Shown here: positions 56,125-64,000 of the stretch, one piece after another
Position numbering within the stretch: position 1 is the stretch's first letter
How the letters are laid out: the number at the start of each line of letters is the position of its first letter
Assembly (NCBI RefSeq): GCF_022012415.1
Contig: NZ_JAKLTR010000005.1
Span: forward strand, 1-64,000
DNA length: 64,000 bases
Reading direction: 5' to 3'
DNA from: Terrimonas ginsenosidimutans
GTDB taxonomy: Bacteria > Bacteroidota > Bacteroidia > Chitinophagales > Chitinophagaceae
Made by a program: the position numbers and the translations under genes
The notes under the pieces: model-generated
The model's database searches: none
What the model saw: the letters and a program-made list of their open reading frames with translations, nothing else
Told to the model about the DNA's origin: nothing

Positions 56125-58419
56125 GTGCGAACTCTACTACTTTTTACGATCCTGGGGATCAGCCTGTCCGTTTGTGCTCAGCAAAGAGACGCTCCGATCG
56201 GGATCTGGAAGGAATATCTTCCCTACAATAGTGTTATCGATGTTGCAGGAGGCAACGGGGTTATCTATGCCGCTACACCGTACAGTTTGTTTACAGTAAC
56301 CCTTGCCGGCAATAGCATCGAAAGGCTGAGCCGGGTCACCGGGCTCAGCGAAACAGGCATCAGCGCAATATTGTATGATCATTTGCAGGAGAAGCTGGTG
56401 GTATGTTATTCCAACAGCAATATTGATATCCTTTACCGGAACGATATAATTAATGTGCCGGATCTCAAACGTGCCGCCGTTATCGGAGACAAAACCATTT
56501 ACCAGGTCCATGCGCTGGATAAGAACTATTATCTATCCACCGGCCTCGGCGTGATCGTGATCGATGGTGATAAATATGAAGTAAAGGATTCCTGGTTTAT
56601 AGGAGCGGACGGGCAGCAGGTAAAAGTGAACAGTTTTACCAATGATGCGGTCAGTTACTATGCTGCCACGATACAGGGGTTAAAGCGGGCGAACCGTAAT
56701 GCGTCCAACCTGGCAGATCATACGCAATGGCAGCTGATGAGTGGGGTCAATGGATTGCCTGCAGGTGAATGTCAGCATGTGACAGTACTTCAGAATAAAG
56801 TGATCGCTCTTGCGGGAAACAGTCTTTGGCAGCTCAATGGGAATAACTGGCAGTTGTGGTATGAGGCTGATTGGCCGGTCATCAGCGTATCTGTGTCGGA
56901 AGACAGGATGTTGATCTGTGAGCGGACAGCAACCGGCGAAAGCCGGGTGGTCATTCTGGATGCGAATGCATCTGTTCAGCGAACGATCACCCAGCCGGGC
57001 GTCGTGTCATTTCCGAGGAAAGCGATCATCTCAGAGCGTGATACATGGCTCGCCGATCAGTTCGGGGGGCTCACGCATTTCACCGCCGGTAGTTACGAAC
57101 AGTACAGGCTCAACTCTCCCGAAGCGACAGCCAGCGGAGAGATCACCGTTTTCAACAATACTTTTTATGCTACCGCTGGTGAAGTGAATGAAGCATGGAA
57201 CTATCAGTACAATGGCAACGGATTCTATATATTGAAAGATGGCCAGTGGGATAATATAAACAGGTTCCGTTTTCCGCAACTGGATACGCTGCTCGATTTT
57301 GTTACAATTGCCGTCGATCCGGCAGATGAATCCATCTGGGCAGGCTCTTTTGGAGGAGGTCTGCTGCATGTAACCGGCTCGGACTTTTCTGTTATCAAAC
57401 AGAATATACTTTCACCCGCGCTTGGAGATCCGGCCAGTTATCGTGTATCTGGTCTTGCGTTTGACCGGGATCATACGTTGTGGGTGTCGAATTTCGGAGC
57501 GGCACAACCCCTGCTTGCCAGGAAAACTGATGGCAGCTGGACAAGGTTCTCGATTCCATTTCTTATCACAGAGAATGCTTTAACGCAGATCATTTCCGAC
57601 GACAATAACTATAAATGGATAGTAGCGGCCAAAGGAGGTGGATTGATCTGCTTTGATCCGGGTAGCTCCATCGAAAGTACTGGCGATGATCGCTGGAAAA
57701 GATTTACCAACGGAACAGGAAATGGCAACCTTCCCGCAGCGGATGTACGGTGCGTGGCGAAAGATAAAAGCGATTTTATCTGGGTGGGAACCACGAATGG
57801 AATTGGCGTCATACAATGCAGCGGACAAATTTTTACCGGCCAGGGTTGTGAGGCCGCGTGGCCCGTGGTAAAACAGGGGAACTTTGCCGGATATCTTTTC
57901 AGCGGACAGGTTGTGCGAAGTATTGCAGTTGATGGAGCCAACCGTAAATGGGTGGCAACAGATAATGGCGTGTGGTTGGTCAGTGCAACAGGTGAAGAAG
58001 TGTTATACCAGTTCACAGAAACCAATAGTCCCCTGCTCAGCAATGCTGTCAGACAGGTGACAGTAAATGGCAAAACAGGGGAAGTGTTCTTTGCAACAGC
58101 CAGGGGGATCTGTTCTTTCCGCGGAACAGCTACGGAAGGCAGCCAGCGCAATGAAAACGTATTGGTATATCCCAATCCTGTTCCTCCGGGTTACAATGGT
58201 ACAATCGGCATAAAAGGGCTGGTGAATGATGCGATCGTAAAGATCACGGAAATGGATGGCCGGCTGGTTTACCAGACAAGAGCGCTTGGCGGCCAGGCCG
58301 TATGGGACGGCAAGGACTATCGCGGCAGACGGATCTCCACTGGAGTCTATCTTGTTGTAATAAGTAAGGAAGACCGTCAGGAAAAAACAGTGAGTAAAAT
58401 AGTATTTATCAGTAAATAG
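56125..58419 (+). CDS. porZ: PorZ-like type IX secretion system protein
   Basis: The 764-residue protein has a signal peptide (RTLLLFTILGISLSVCAQ), two seven-bladed-type beta-propeller regions built of Reg_prop repeats (first near 20-330 with IYAATPYSLFT and SETGISAILYD; second near 350-660 with KWVATDNGVW), and a C-terminal domain with YPNPVPPG and GVYLVVI typical of T9SS sorting domains. In Porphyromonas gingivalis, PorZ binds the anionic LPS used to anchor T9SS cargo at the surface. The start is GTG; recO follows with one base between stop and start. Confidence 0.8.
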   Translation: MRTLLLFTILGISLSVCAQQRDAPIGIWKEYLPYNSVIDVAGGNGVIYAATPYSLFTVTLAGNSIERLSRVTGLSETGISAILYDHLQEKLVVCYSNSNIDILYRNDIINVPDLKRAAVIGDKTIYQVHALDKNYYLSTGLGVIVIDGDKYEVKDSWFIGADGQQVKVNSFTNDAVSYYAATIQGLKRANRNASNLADHTQWQLMSGVNGLPAGECQHVTVLQNKVIALAGNSLWQLNGNNWQLWYEADWPVISVSVSEDRMLICERTATGESRVVILDANASVQRTITQPGVVSFPRKAIISERDTWLADQFGGLTHFTAGSYEQYRLNSPEATASGEITVFNNTFYATAGEVNEAWNYQYNGNGFYILKDGQWDNINRFRFPQLDTLLDFVTIAVDPADESIWAGSFGGGLLHVTGSDFSVIKQNILSPALGDPASYRVSGLAFDRDHTLWVSNFGAAQPLLARKTDGSWTRFSIPFLITENALTQIISDDNNYKWIVAAKGGGLICFDPGSSIESTGDDRWKRFTNGTGNGNLPAADVRCVAKDKSDFIWVGTTNGIGVIQCSGQIFTGQGCEAAWPVVKQGNFAGYLFSGQVVRSIAVDGANRKWVATDNGVWLVSATGEEVLYQFTETNSPLLSNAVRQVTVNGKTGEVFFATARGICSFRGTATEGSQRNENVLVYPNPVPPGYNGTIGIKGLVNDAIVKITEMDGRLVYQTRALGGQAVWDGKDYRGRRISTGVYLVVISKEDRQEKTVSKIVFISK

Positions 58420-58420
58420 A

Positions 58421-59167
58421 ATGCCGGACAAATTACATCAAACAAGAGGGATCGTATTGCGTACCGTAAAGTATGGAGAAACAAGTGTGATCGTTTCCAT
58501 GTTCACAGAGTTGTTTGGCCTGCAGTCTTATCTTGTGAACGGGGTGAGGGCATCTTCCAAAAAAGGAAGCGGCAAGGCTAATCTTTTTCAACCGTCCGCC
58601 ATACTTGATATGGTAGTTTACCATAGCGAAATGAAACAGCTGCAGCGGATCAAAGAGTTCCGGTGGGGGCATATCTACCAGCATGTTTTGACGGACGTAA
58701 GAAGGAATGCGGTTGCCATGTTTATGATAGAGCTGTTGTCAAAATGCGTGAAGCAACCAGAGAATAACCCAGACCTGTATTTCTTTGCTGAAGATGCATT
58801 GCTGCATCTCGACAAAGGGTCGGATACCGTTTCTGCCAATTTCCCCTTATTCTTCGCATTGCATCTTCCGGTCTTTTTTGGGTTAAGGGTCCAGGATAAT
58901 TATTCAGAAGACGCAACTTATCTCGACCTCCAGGAAGGCCAGTTTGTTGAGCATCTTCCTATGCACAGTATGATCCTTGAAGGTAAAGGAGCGTATATCA
59001 CTTCACAGCTATTGAAAGTGCAGCAGCCGGAAGAGCTGGAGAATATCGGGTTAAATCATGAATTCCGCAGGGGACTATTACAAGCATACGAAAAGTACTA
59101 CCTGCTGCATGTTCCCGATTTCGGAACGCTGCGGACATTGCCGGTATTGAGAGAAGTTCTGGGATGA
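58421..59167 (+). CDS. recO: DNA repair protein RecO
   Basis: RecO helps load RecA at single-strand gaps with RecR. The 248-residue protein has an N-terminal OB fold (HQTRGIVLRTVKYGETSVIV, FGLQSYLVNG) followed by the helical domain. The usual zinc-finger cysteines are not evident (only isolated Cys in the central region), as in other Bacteroidetes RecO. It begins one base after the porZ stop and is likely co-translated. Confidence 0.92.
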   Translation: MPDKLHQTRGIVLRTVKYGETSVIVSMFTELFGLQSYLVNGVRASSKKGSGKANLFQPSAILDMVVYHSEMKQLQRIKEFRWGHIYQHVLTDVRRNAVAMFMIELLSKCVKQPENNPDLYFFAEDALLHLDKGSDTVSANFPLFFALHLPVFFGLRVQDNYSEDATYLDLQEGQFVEHLPMHSMILEGKGAYITSQLLKVQQPEELENIGLNHEFRRGLLQAYEKYYLLHVPDFGTLRTLPVLREVLG

Positions 59168-59199
59168 TCTGCGTAATCAGCGGGAACAAAATGGGCGGA

Positions 59200-60351
59200 T
59201 CAAAGCAGACGGTCGCATTGGGAAAGATCTTCCTTGCAAAGAACCACTCCGGGGGTTTTGCCTTTTTCGAAACTCCCGAACCTGTCCTGGATACGCAATG
59301 CCTTTGCCCCGTTCAATGTCGCCCAGTTAAATAAGGATTCTATCGGAATTTCAGGGAAATGTGTCCGCACAGTCTTCAATTCTTGCAGGACACTGAGCTG
59401 ATGATTGGAAGCCAGGCTGTCTGTACCGAATACAAGCGAACAGTTCTCCCGCATCAGTAATGAAATATCAGGCAGCTGACCGGTGATGTACAGGTTTGCG
59501 TTCGGGCAAAGACACCAGTATAACTGCGGCATACCTGCGGTTTTACTAACGCGGATATCTTCCGCTGAAGTGTATACATTATGCACCAGGATCACCTGCT
59601 GTTCCTGCAAGAACCTGGGCAGGAAGGTTTGCACACTTGTTTTACCAGAGGCGATAAACCCGGAAATATCGATCTTCATTTTCTCGTAAAAAGAAAGGAA
59701 ATCTCCTTTCCGTTCCAGGAACAGTTCATTCTCTGGTATTGTTTCCTGGTTATGTATGGTGAGCAGATCATTACCATCCAGGTGAATGATCTTTTCCCAC
59801 AGTACCTCCGATACAGAATACGGGGCATGAGGAACGATCGATGCGGGCAGTGAATGACTGGAAAATGCCTGCCGGATCTGTAAGGCCCGTTGGAAACGCT
59901 CTTCAGCAACAACAGCTGTGAAGCCACTTGCTTCCACGAAGTTCTGATAGTACAGGCTGCTGGTGATCTTTTGCTGGAGCGTTAATGCATTGTTGCAGAT
60001 ATCTCCAACGGCTACGATCCCGTTCCGCGTCATTTCGTCGTCAGCCAGGGCGATCGCGTCCTGGATCTCATCTTCGCTGAAATGACGGAGCCGGATTATA
60101 TCGTATACAAAGTTGATCAGCCCTGTTTTTTCGGCAATAGCGCCTTTCATATGGCTTAGTTCGAGGTGACAATGGCAATTGATGAATCCCGGGCTCAGTA
60201 CTCCCGAAAAGTGCTGAACGCCCTCGCCGGCATCAGTCGCCGGAACGATTGCCTCAACAACTCCATTATTGTCCATGATCAGCACCTGGTTTTCCGCGAC
60301 CATCTGTTCTCCATCAAAAAGCTGATCCGCACTGAATTTTTTATAAGCCAT
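59200..60351 (-). CDS. Amidohydrolase family metal-dependent hydrolase
   Basis: The 383-residue protein is a TIM-barrel amidohydrolase: the HxH metal motif in FINCHCHLELSHMKG near residue 62, VPHAPYSVS and TIHNQE in the middle, and the catalytic Asp in FGTDSLASN near residue 318. It resembles the aminofutalosine deaminase/cytosine deaminase-like group but the substrate is unassigned. Start at ATG 60351 is chosen over 60414, which would add 21 residues not typical of the family. Convergent with recO. Confidence 0.85.
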   Translation of the reverse strand: MAYKKFSADQLFDGEQMVAENQVLIMDNNGVVEAIVPATDAGEGVQHFSGVLSPGFINCHCHLELSHMKGAIAEKTGLINFVYDIIRLRHFSEDEIQDAIALADDEMTRNGIVAVGDICNNALTLQQKITSSLYYQNFVEASGFTAVVAEERFQRALQIRQAFSSHSLPASIVPHAPYSVSEVLWEKIIHLDGNDLLTIHNQETIPENELFLERKGDFLSFYEKMKIDISGFIASGKTSVQTFLPRFLQEQQVILVHNVYTSAEDIRVSKTAGMPQLYWCLCPNANLYITGQLPDISLLMRENCSLVFGTDSLASNHQLSVLQELKTVRTHFPEIPIESLFNWATLNGAKALRIQDRFGSFEKGKTPGVVLCKEDLSQCDRLL

Positions 60352-60401
60352 CCGGCAAAATTCCCGTTTTGAAAATCCAAATCCCAAAAAATTATTCTTG
60401 T

Positions 60402-60409
60402 TACCTTTG
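60402..60409 (+). promoter_or_regulatory. TAnnTTTG -7 promoter element, possible long prfA leader
   Basis: TACCTTTG followed by C is a good match on the plus strand, but prfA starts 220 bp downstream. If used, prfA has a leader of about 215 nt, which contains a 10-bp direct repeat CGTTGGCCGA (60460-60469 and 60474-60483). No reading frame is evident in the leader. Confidence 0.35.
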
Positions 60410-60629
60410 CACACATTTTGAGGAAAATCGATTACCAGGGATGAGTTCCTAAGATTGTTCGTTGGCCGATGACCGTTGGCCGAATAAATGACAGAGAGCT
60501 AATAGCTTAATTTTATCATCCGGACACGTGACCTTCAGAATTTGTTATTAATCAGGAGCTAAAAATTCGGCCATCGACAGGCTTGATGACTGCTTCTTTA
60601 ACGAAAACCACTTTTCAACAGTAGGTAAT

Positions 60630-61694
60630 ATGCTAGACAGACTTGAAGCGATAAAAGCAAGATTTGACCAGTTAGGGGTTGCCCTGACAAACCCTGAGAT
60701 CGTGGGGAATAACAAACGGTTTGCGGAAACCAGCAAAGAGTACCGCGGGCTGGAAAAGGTCGTGATTGCTTACGATGCTTACCGTAAGATCCTGGACGAT
60801 ATCGAGTTCTATAAAGAGGCGTTGAATGGTGATGATGAAGAAATGCGTGACCTGGCAAAAATGGAAGCACCTGAGCTGGAGGAAAAAAAGCAGCAGGCGG
60901 AAGCCCATATCCGGCAGTTGCTGATCCCGAAAGATCCCCAGGATGATAAGAACGCAATCCTTGAGATCAGGGCAGGAACCGGTGGCGATGAAGCCAGCCT
61001 GTTTGCCGGAGATCTGTTACGAATGTATATCCGCTATTGTGAACGCAAAGGCTGGAAAACGGCTGTGTTGAGTGAGAACGAAGGAACGGTAGGCGGTTAC
61101 AAAGAGGTGCAGCTGGAAGTCAGCGGAGACGACGTATATGGAACATTGAAGTTTGAGAGTGGTGTCCACCGTGTGCAGCGAGTACCGAATACTGAAGCAT
61201 CCGGGCGTGTTCATACATCTGCGGCTACTGTAGCGGTAATGCCGGAAGCAGAAGAGGTGGATTTCGAGTTGAACCCGGCGGACGTAAAAATGGAAACTGC
61301 GCGAAGCGGTGGTGCCGGTGGCCAGAACGTTAACAAGGTAGAAACGAAAGTAATGCTGACGCATATTCCTACCGGGACAGTTGTCGTGTGTCAGACGGAA
61401 CGATCCCAGCTCGGCAACCGTGAGAAGGCGATGCAGATGATGAGGACCAAATTATATGAAGAGCAGGTAAGAAAGCAGGAGGATGAAATTGCCCGCCACA
61501 GGAAAAGCCTGGTGAGTACAGGTGACAGGAGCGCAAAGATCAGAACCTATAATTTCCCCCAGGGACGTTGTACAGATCACCGGATCGGCCTTACCCTTTA
61601 TAATCTGCAGGAGGTGTTGAATGGTGGAATTGAAGAGTTGATCGATGCGCTGCAATTTGCAGAGAATGCGGAAAAATTGACAAAACAGAATTAA
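60630..61694 (+). CDS. prfA: Peptide chain release factor 1
   Basis: RF1 recognises UAA and UAG and releases the nascent peptide. The 354-residue protein contains the GGQ motif (residues 230-232, in [11 protein letters not shown]), the RAGTGGDEA motif near residue 113, and a VHRVQRVP(N)TE segment. The anticodon-like loop has the [12 protein letters not shown] region typical of RF1. Length is normal. Confidence 0.96.
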   Translation: MLDRLEAIKARFDQLGVALTNPEIVGNNKRFAETSKEYRGLEKVVIAYDAYRKILDDIEFYKEALNGDDEEMRDLAKMEAPELEEKKQQAEAHIRQLLIPKDPQDDKNAILEIRAGTGGDEASLFAGDLLRMYIRYCERKGWKTAVLSENEGTVGGYKEVQLEVSGDDVYGTLKFESGVHRVQRVPNTEASGRVHTSAATVAVMPEAEEVDFELNPADVKMETARSGGAGGQNVNKVETKVMLTHIPTGTVVVCQTERSQLGNREKAMQMMRTKLYEEQVRKQEDEIARHRKSLVSTGDRSAKIRTYNFPQGRCTDHRIGLTLYNLQEVLNGGIEELIDALQFAENAEKLTKQN

Positions 61695-61737
61695 TATAAC
61701 AATTCACCAGGTCTGGTTAGACAGATCGAATATTATA

Positions 61738-61788
61738 AAGGCAAGAGCCGGAATTCCTTCATTTTTTGAAGATTCCGGCTCTTGCCTT
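61738..61788. terminator. Long hairpin downstream of prfA
   Basis: Arms 61738-61754 and 61772-61788 form a perfect 17-bp stem (AAGGCAAGAGCCGGAAT and its inverse) around a loop with a T run. There is no strong T tract after it on the plus strand, so termination by the T-rich loop or an RNA-stability role are both possible. Confidence 0.65.
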
Positions 61789-62250
61789 AAACGTCAATGA
61801 TAACCTGAGAGAGAATACGTTCAGCCGGTCAATATGCCTGGCTATAATTAACGCTTCTTTAATAGTGAGCGGGCTGATTTGGCAACCGTTTAATTTGTGT
61901 GATCCGAGAGGAATATAATACCCGTTTGTGGGTATTGACATCCCTGTAAATCATTAGTATATTGCTGATACGTAAAATTGCTCTAATCGATTTTTAATCT
62001 AAAGCGGAGCGCAAGTTTACGTAAACGCCTGTCGTCTTACTTTAAAGTTTGGTCTGGTTTATGCAAAATAACCAATGAGCGAATCTTAATAGTAACGCAG
62101 TTCTTTACATGGTGTACGAGTAGCAGGAAAGGAAAACGAAGCTTGGGAAAAAAAATCTACAAGCTGAGGTTTTACGAGAGAGATTGAGGTGAAAATACGA
62201 CAAAAGTTCTTTTAGACATTCGTTAACAACACTGAGTACACTAATGGCAG
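61789..62250. other. Intergenic region without a supported gene
   Basis: About 460 bp between prfA's hairpin and the candidate small RNA. A minus-strand frame at 61759-61941 (60 residues, with a segment SPLTIKEALIIARHIDRL) runs into the hairpin and matches no family I know; it could be a fragment of a LuxR-like helix-turn-helix but support is weak. Nothing else is seen. Confidence 0.4.
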
Positions 62251-62258
62251 TAAATTTG
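62251..62258 (+). promoter_or_regulatory. TAnnTTTG -7 element of a candidate small RNA
   Basis: TAAATTTG followed by C is an exact -7 match about 90 bases upstream of a strong terminator, with no protein gene on this strand between them. Confidence 0.5.
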
Positions 62259-62262
62259 CGTT

Positions 62263-62371
62263 ATAGATTACAACAACACAACAGTTATAAACTCATTATA
62301 AAAGCAGTCAATTTTCTCATAAGCAGTTAGTTTTGGTTGCGACCCCTGTTTCTACAGGGGTCTATTTTTTT
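62263..62371 (+). ncRNA. Candidate small RNA of about 105-110 nt
   Basis: The interval begins just after a -7 element and ends with an intrinsic terminator at 62341-62371: GACCCCTG/CAGGGGTC perfect 8-bp stem, TTTCTA loop, then a T run, all on the plus strand. No plus-strand gene lies within 500 bp upstream, so the terminator needs a transcript of its own. The body is A-rich and largely unstructured (ACAACAACACAACAG). A 28-codon frame starting at 62244 spans the area but would begin upstream of the predicted transcription start. The end overlaps the convergent VanZ gene's 3' end by ten bases. Family unknown. Confidence 0.45.
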
Positions 62372-62745
62372 ATATACCTGTAGTAAGAGAAACCTGTTCC
62401 GATCAAACTTCCCACTGCATCTGCGATGATGTCTCCAGTATCAAACGACCTGTTTGGTATATAATTTTTTTGAACAAACTCCATAGCGATTCCGTAGATA
62501 AGGCAGATCACGCCAGCGATAATAAAGTAAATAGCGTTATTAGTTTTGCGCGTATGATTGTTTTTGTAAATAGCCCAGCAAAGTGCTACAGCCATCATTC
62601 CAAATAAAAATATATGGACCCATTTATCCAGTTGAATGTTGCTCATCCAGTTTTTGCTCGGAAATGAAGAGCCGGGCAATGTCATTAAAATAGTGCAGAT
62701 GATGATCCATGCTATAAATGCAAATACAGAATAGTGAAAGCGCAC
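62362..62745 (-). CDS. VanZ family membrane protein
   Basis: The 127-residue protein has four transmembrane segments and the VanZ-like pattern: LPGSSFP near residue 25, LDKWVHIFLFGMM near residue 40, a YGIAMEFVQ segment near residue 84 and SFDTGDIIADAVGSLIG near residue 100. VanZ proteins are small membrane proteins, originally linked to teicoplanin resistance, whose biochemical role is unclear. It appears to be a single gene. Confidence 0.85.
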   Translation of the reverse strand: MRFHYSVFAFIAWIIICTILMTLPGSSFPSKNWMSNIQLDKWVHIFLFGMMAVALCWAIYKNNHTRKTNNAIYFIIAGVICLIYGIAMEFVQKNYIPNRSFDTGDIIADAVGSLIGTGFSYYRYIKK

Positions 62746-62796
62746 GGTATTTTTTTTGCAATATTAGGGTCTTCTTTTTCAGTGTGCAATAAAAAG

Positions 62797-62820
62797 AAGG
62801 GGCCCCAGAAGAGGCCCCTT
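62797..62820. terminator. GC-rich hairpin upstream of the VanZ gene
   Basis: AAGGGGCC and GGCCCCTT form a perfect 8-bp stem with an eight-base loop. On the minus strand T-rich sequence follows, so it would stop transcription coming from the repeat side into the VanZ gene. Confidence 0.6.
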
Positions 62821-62911
62821 GTTTAACCAACTATAGAACCGAAAATTGCCTTCGCAATTATCAATTCTTACTATATACGATAGTGATCGGGTGTTGGATT
62901 TGAGTGGGGAT

Positions 62912-62951
62912 GCCCGGCGGGCAAAGCGCTTTTTTTCGACGGGAGGTCGAA
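62912..62951. repeat. Left outer palindromic flank of foldback repeat copy 2
   Basis: The GCCCGGCGGGCAAAGCGC block (62912-62929) and the palindrome TTCGACGGGAGGTCGAA (62935-62951), which abuts the terminal repeat, match the flanking blocks of copy 1. Confidence 0.7.
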
Positions 62952-63610
62952 GACTCTGTTTACTTTTTTTGCCTTGATGCAAAAAAAGTAACAAAAAAAG
63001 ATCAAGGCTACGCGCAAATAGCCAGCCCCGCACTCGATGCGGGGGCTAAAAATTATGGGCTGCGCCTGGCACTAAAATAAACTCGCCGGAGGAGGGTTTG
63101 GGGTTGATTGGCGTGCTGGCTCAGACAATATTTTAGCGCCCTCGCCTTCGGCTCGTCGGTTACGCCCATAATTTTTTTAACGCCATTTGCGCTAGGCCGG
63201 CCCCTCTTAAAGCGGGGAGAAGGCCTTGACAGGATTGTAACCTTACAGTTCTAGCAGGTTTTCTGTTCTCTTATTACAAACGTATAAATAGAAAGAGTAC
63301 CATTTTCAAATTATGATACAGCAACTGAGTTACAACGAATCATCTTCGCAACCGAATCCTCCTCTCTCAACGCCCCCGGCCTTGGAAAAAATGGCGTTAA
63401 GAAAATGGGAGGCTGGCACCGTCTGAGTCACACCGCAGGTGTGCGAAGGCGCCAAAAACTGTCTGAGCCCAACACGCCAATCAATCCTAAACCTGGACGG
63501 GCGAGTTTTTTTGGTGCAGGTGACATCCTCCCATTTTTAGCCATTTTTTCCCAGCCTTGATCTTTTTTTGTTACTTTTTTTGCATCAAGGCAAAAAAAGT
63601 AAACGGAGTC
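62952..63610 (-). repeat. Foldback repeat element, copy 2 (659 bp), inverted relative to copy 1
   Basis: The reverse complement of this interval follows copy 1 (14639-15273) along its full length with scattered differences. The terminal inverted repeats are 62952-63009 and 63553-63610 with a single mismatch. Arm B lies on the left and arm A on the right. It is 24 bp longer than copy 1, and this difference is accounted for by one insertion at 63020-63043 in arm B. Small open frames inside are not protein-like. It lies between the VanZ gene and the anti-sigma factor gene, about 48 kb from copy 1. Confidence 0.88.
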
Positions 63611-63628
63611 TTTCGACCTCCCGTCGAA
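63611..63628. repeat. Right outer palindrome of foldback repeat copy 2
   Basis: TTCGACCTCCCGTCGAA follows the terminal repeat directly after one T, as at other ends of the element. Beyond it (63629-63701) I see no further repeat blocks and no gene. Confidence 0.7.
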
Positions 63629-63701
63629 AAAAAGAGCATTGCTTCGGGCAAACACCCCATCGAATGAATAATCACACTTAAAAACAACGGCTCCACAAAC
63701 A

Positions 63702-63746
63702 AAAAAGCGAAACGCCACGGCTTAAATCCGTGGCGTTTCGCTTTTT
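63702..63746 (-). terminator. Intrinsic terminator of the anti-sigma factor gene
   Basis: Arms 63702-63720 and 63728-63746 form a perfect 19-bp stem (AAAAAGCGAAACGCCACGG and its inverse) with a seven-base loop. On the minus strand it follows the gene at 63762 by 15 bp and ends in a T run. Confidence 0.93.
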
Positions 63747-63761
63747 GCTTTTACAAGGGCA

Positions 63762-64000
63762 CTATCTGTTCCCCAGTGTATACATTGGGCCTTCCGGCTT
63801 TGGATTACCACCGGCTTTCTCCAGCGTAATCGCAAATGCCTGCGCTCCTGACACATTATTCATTCGAAGCAACAACGGTCGCTGGCCGATAAGGTATTGG
63901 TTATCGATCATGCCGAGATCAACCGGTTGACCATCCAGTATTGCCCATAGCTGGTACTGTTTATCGCTTGCTGGTTTCGGCAGGTTATTCACCAGCAGGA
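63762..64000 (-). CDS. Anti-sigma factor, RskA-type C-terminal domain (partial)
   Basis: Only the C-terminal 79 or so residues are in the window; the gene continues past the right edge. The visible part has the RskA (anti-sigma-K) pattern: DKQYQLWAILDGQPVDLGMID near the edge and AFAITLEKAGGNPKPEGPMY at the end. An internal GTG at 63992 is not the true start, because the frame stays open to the edge. An ECF sigma factor gene would be expected upstream, outside the window. Confidence 0.85.
   Translation of the reverse strand, partial: LLVNNLPKPASDKQYQLWAILDGQPVDLGMIDNQYLIGQRPLLLRMNNVSGAQAFAITLEKAGGNPKPEGPMYTLGNR

Noticed and set aside
61759-61941. 60-codon minus-strand frame downstream of prfA
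   Set aside because: It overlaps the long hairpin, has no homologue I recognise and no supporting promoter or terminator on its strand; left as unsupported.
1-64000. tRNA, rRNA, tmRNA, SRP RNA, known riboswitches, prophage or defence-system genes
   Set aside because: I looked in the gaps for characteristic sequences and in the genes for hallmark proteins and found none. A covariance-model search was not possible here and could still find weak candidates.

Overview
The window comes from a chromosome of a Bacteroidetes bacterium, most likely family Chitinophagaceae (genus not determinable by reading). The signs are two SusC/SusD pairs, a PorZ-like type IX secretion protein beside recO, SprB-type repeats, a DUF5777 barrel, a CarB without its C-terminal regulatory domain, many starts with weak or no Shine-Dalgarno, and repeated matches to the Bacteroidetes promoter element TAnnTTTG. 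Most of the window is ordinary, densely packed core genome. No rRNA, tRNA, CRISPR array, prophage or insertion-sequence transposase was seen.

Layout. 0-14.3 kb: a DUF3109 protein and a LutB-like LUD/ferredoxin protein, a NodB-like deacetylase, comEC-purH-EamA transporter on the minus strand, a conserved Bacteroidetes protein of unknown function, a membrane protein with a NarL-type two-component pair, and carB. 14.4-15.4 kb: a noncoding composite repeat. 15.6-31.2 kb: a small exported protein, an M23 peptidase, Bcp peroxiredoxin, DUF5777 barrel, SprB/cytochrome c lipoprotein, an ECF sigma factor overlapping an envelope-spanning barrel protein, birA, rsfS-ftsH-LUD protein, a GGCT-like protein, lpxH, MscS and a thioredoxin. 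31.3-40.5 kb: a MerR regulator with an acidic repeat region, a second M23 peptidase divergent from alaS, a 41-residue membrane protein overlapping the end of alaS, a double-PDZ protein, gatB and a TlpA-like lipoprotein.

40.6-53.2 kb is the main accessory block, all on the minus strand: susC-susD, then a family of small secreted paralogues (two intact, one decayed), then susC-susD-lipoprotein. No glycoside hydrolase accompanies either pair, so the substrates cannot be read from context. 53.5-62.8 kb holds an RND/MMPL exporter, porZ-recO, an amidohydrolase, prfA, a possible small RNA and a VanZ-family protein. The window ends inside an RskA-type anti-sigma factor gene.

The most unusual structure is a noncoding foldback repeat present twice in opposite orientation, at 14639-15273 and 62952-63610, with outer flank of a probable third copy at the extreme left end. 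Each copy has 58-bp terminal inverted repeats and two internal hairpin arms. The arms differ in sequence but keep their base pairing and share a conserved core, which points to selection on a folded RNA or single-stranded DNA. It carries no credible protein gene.
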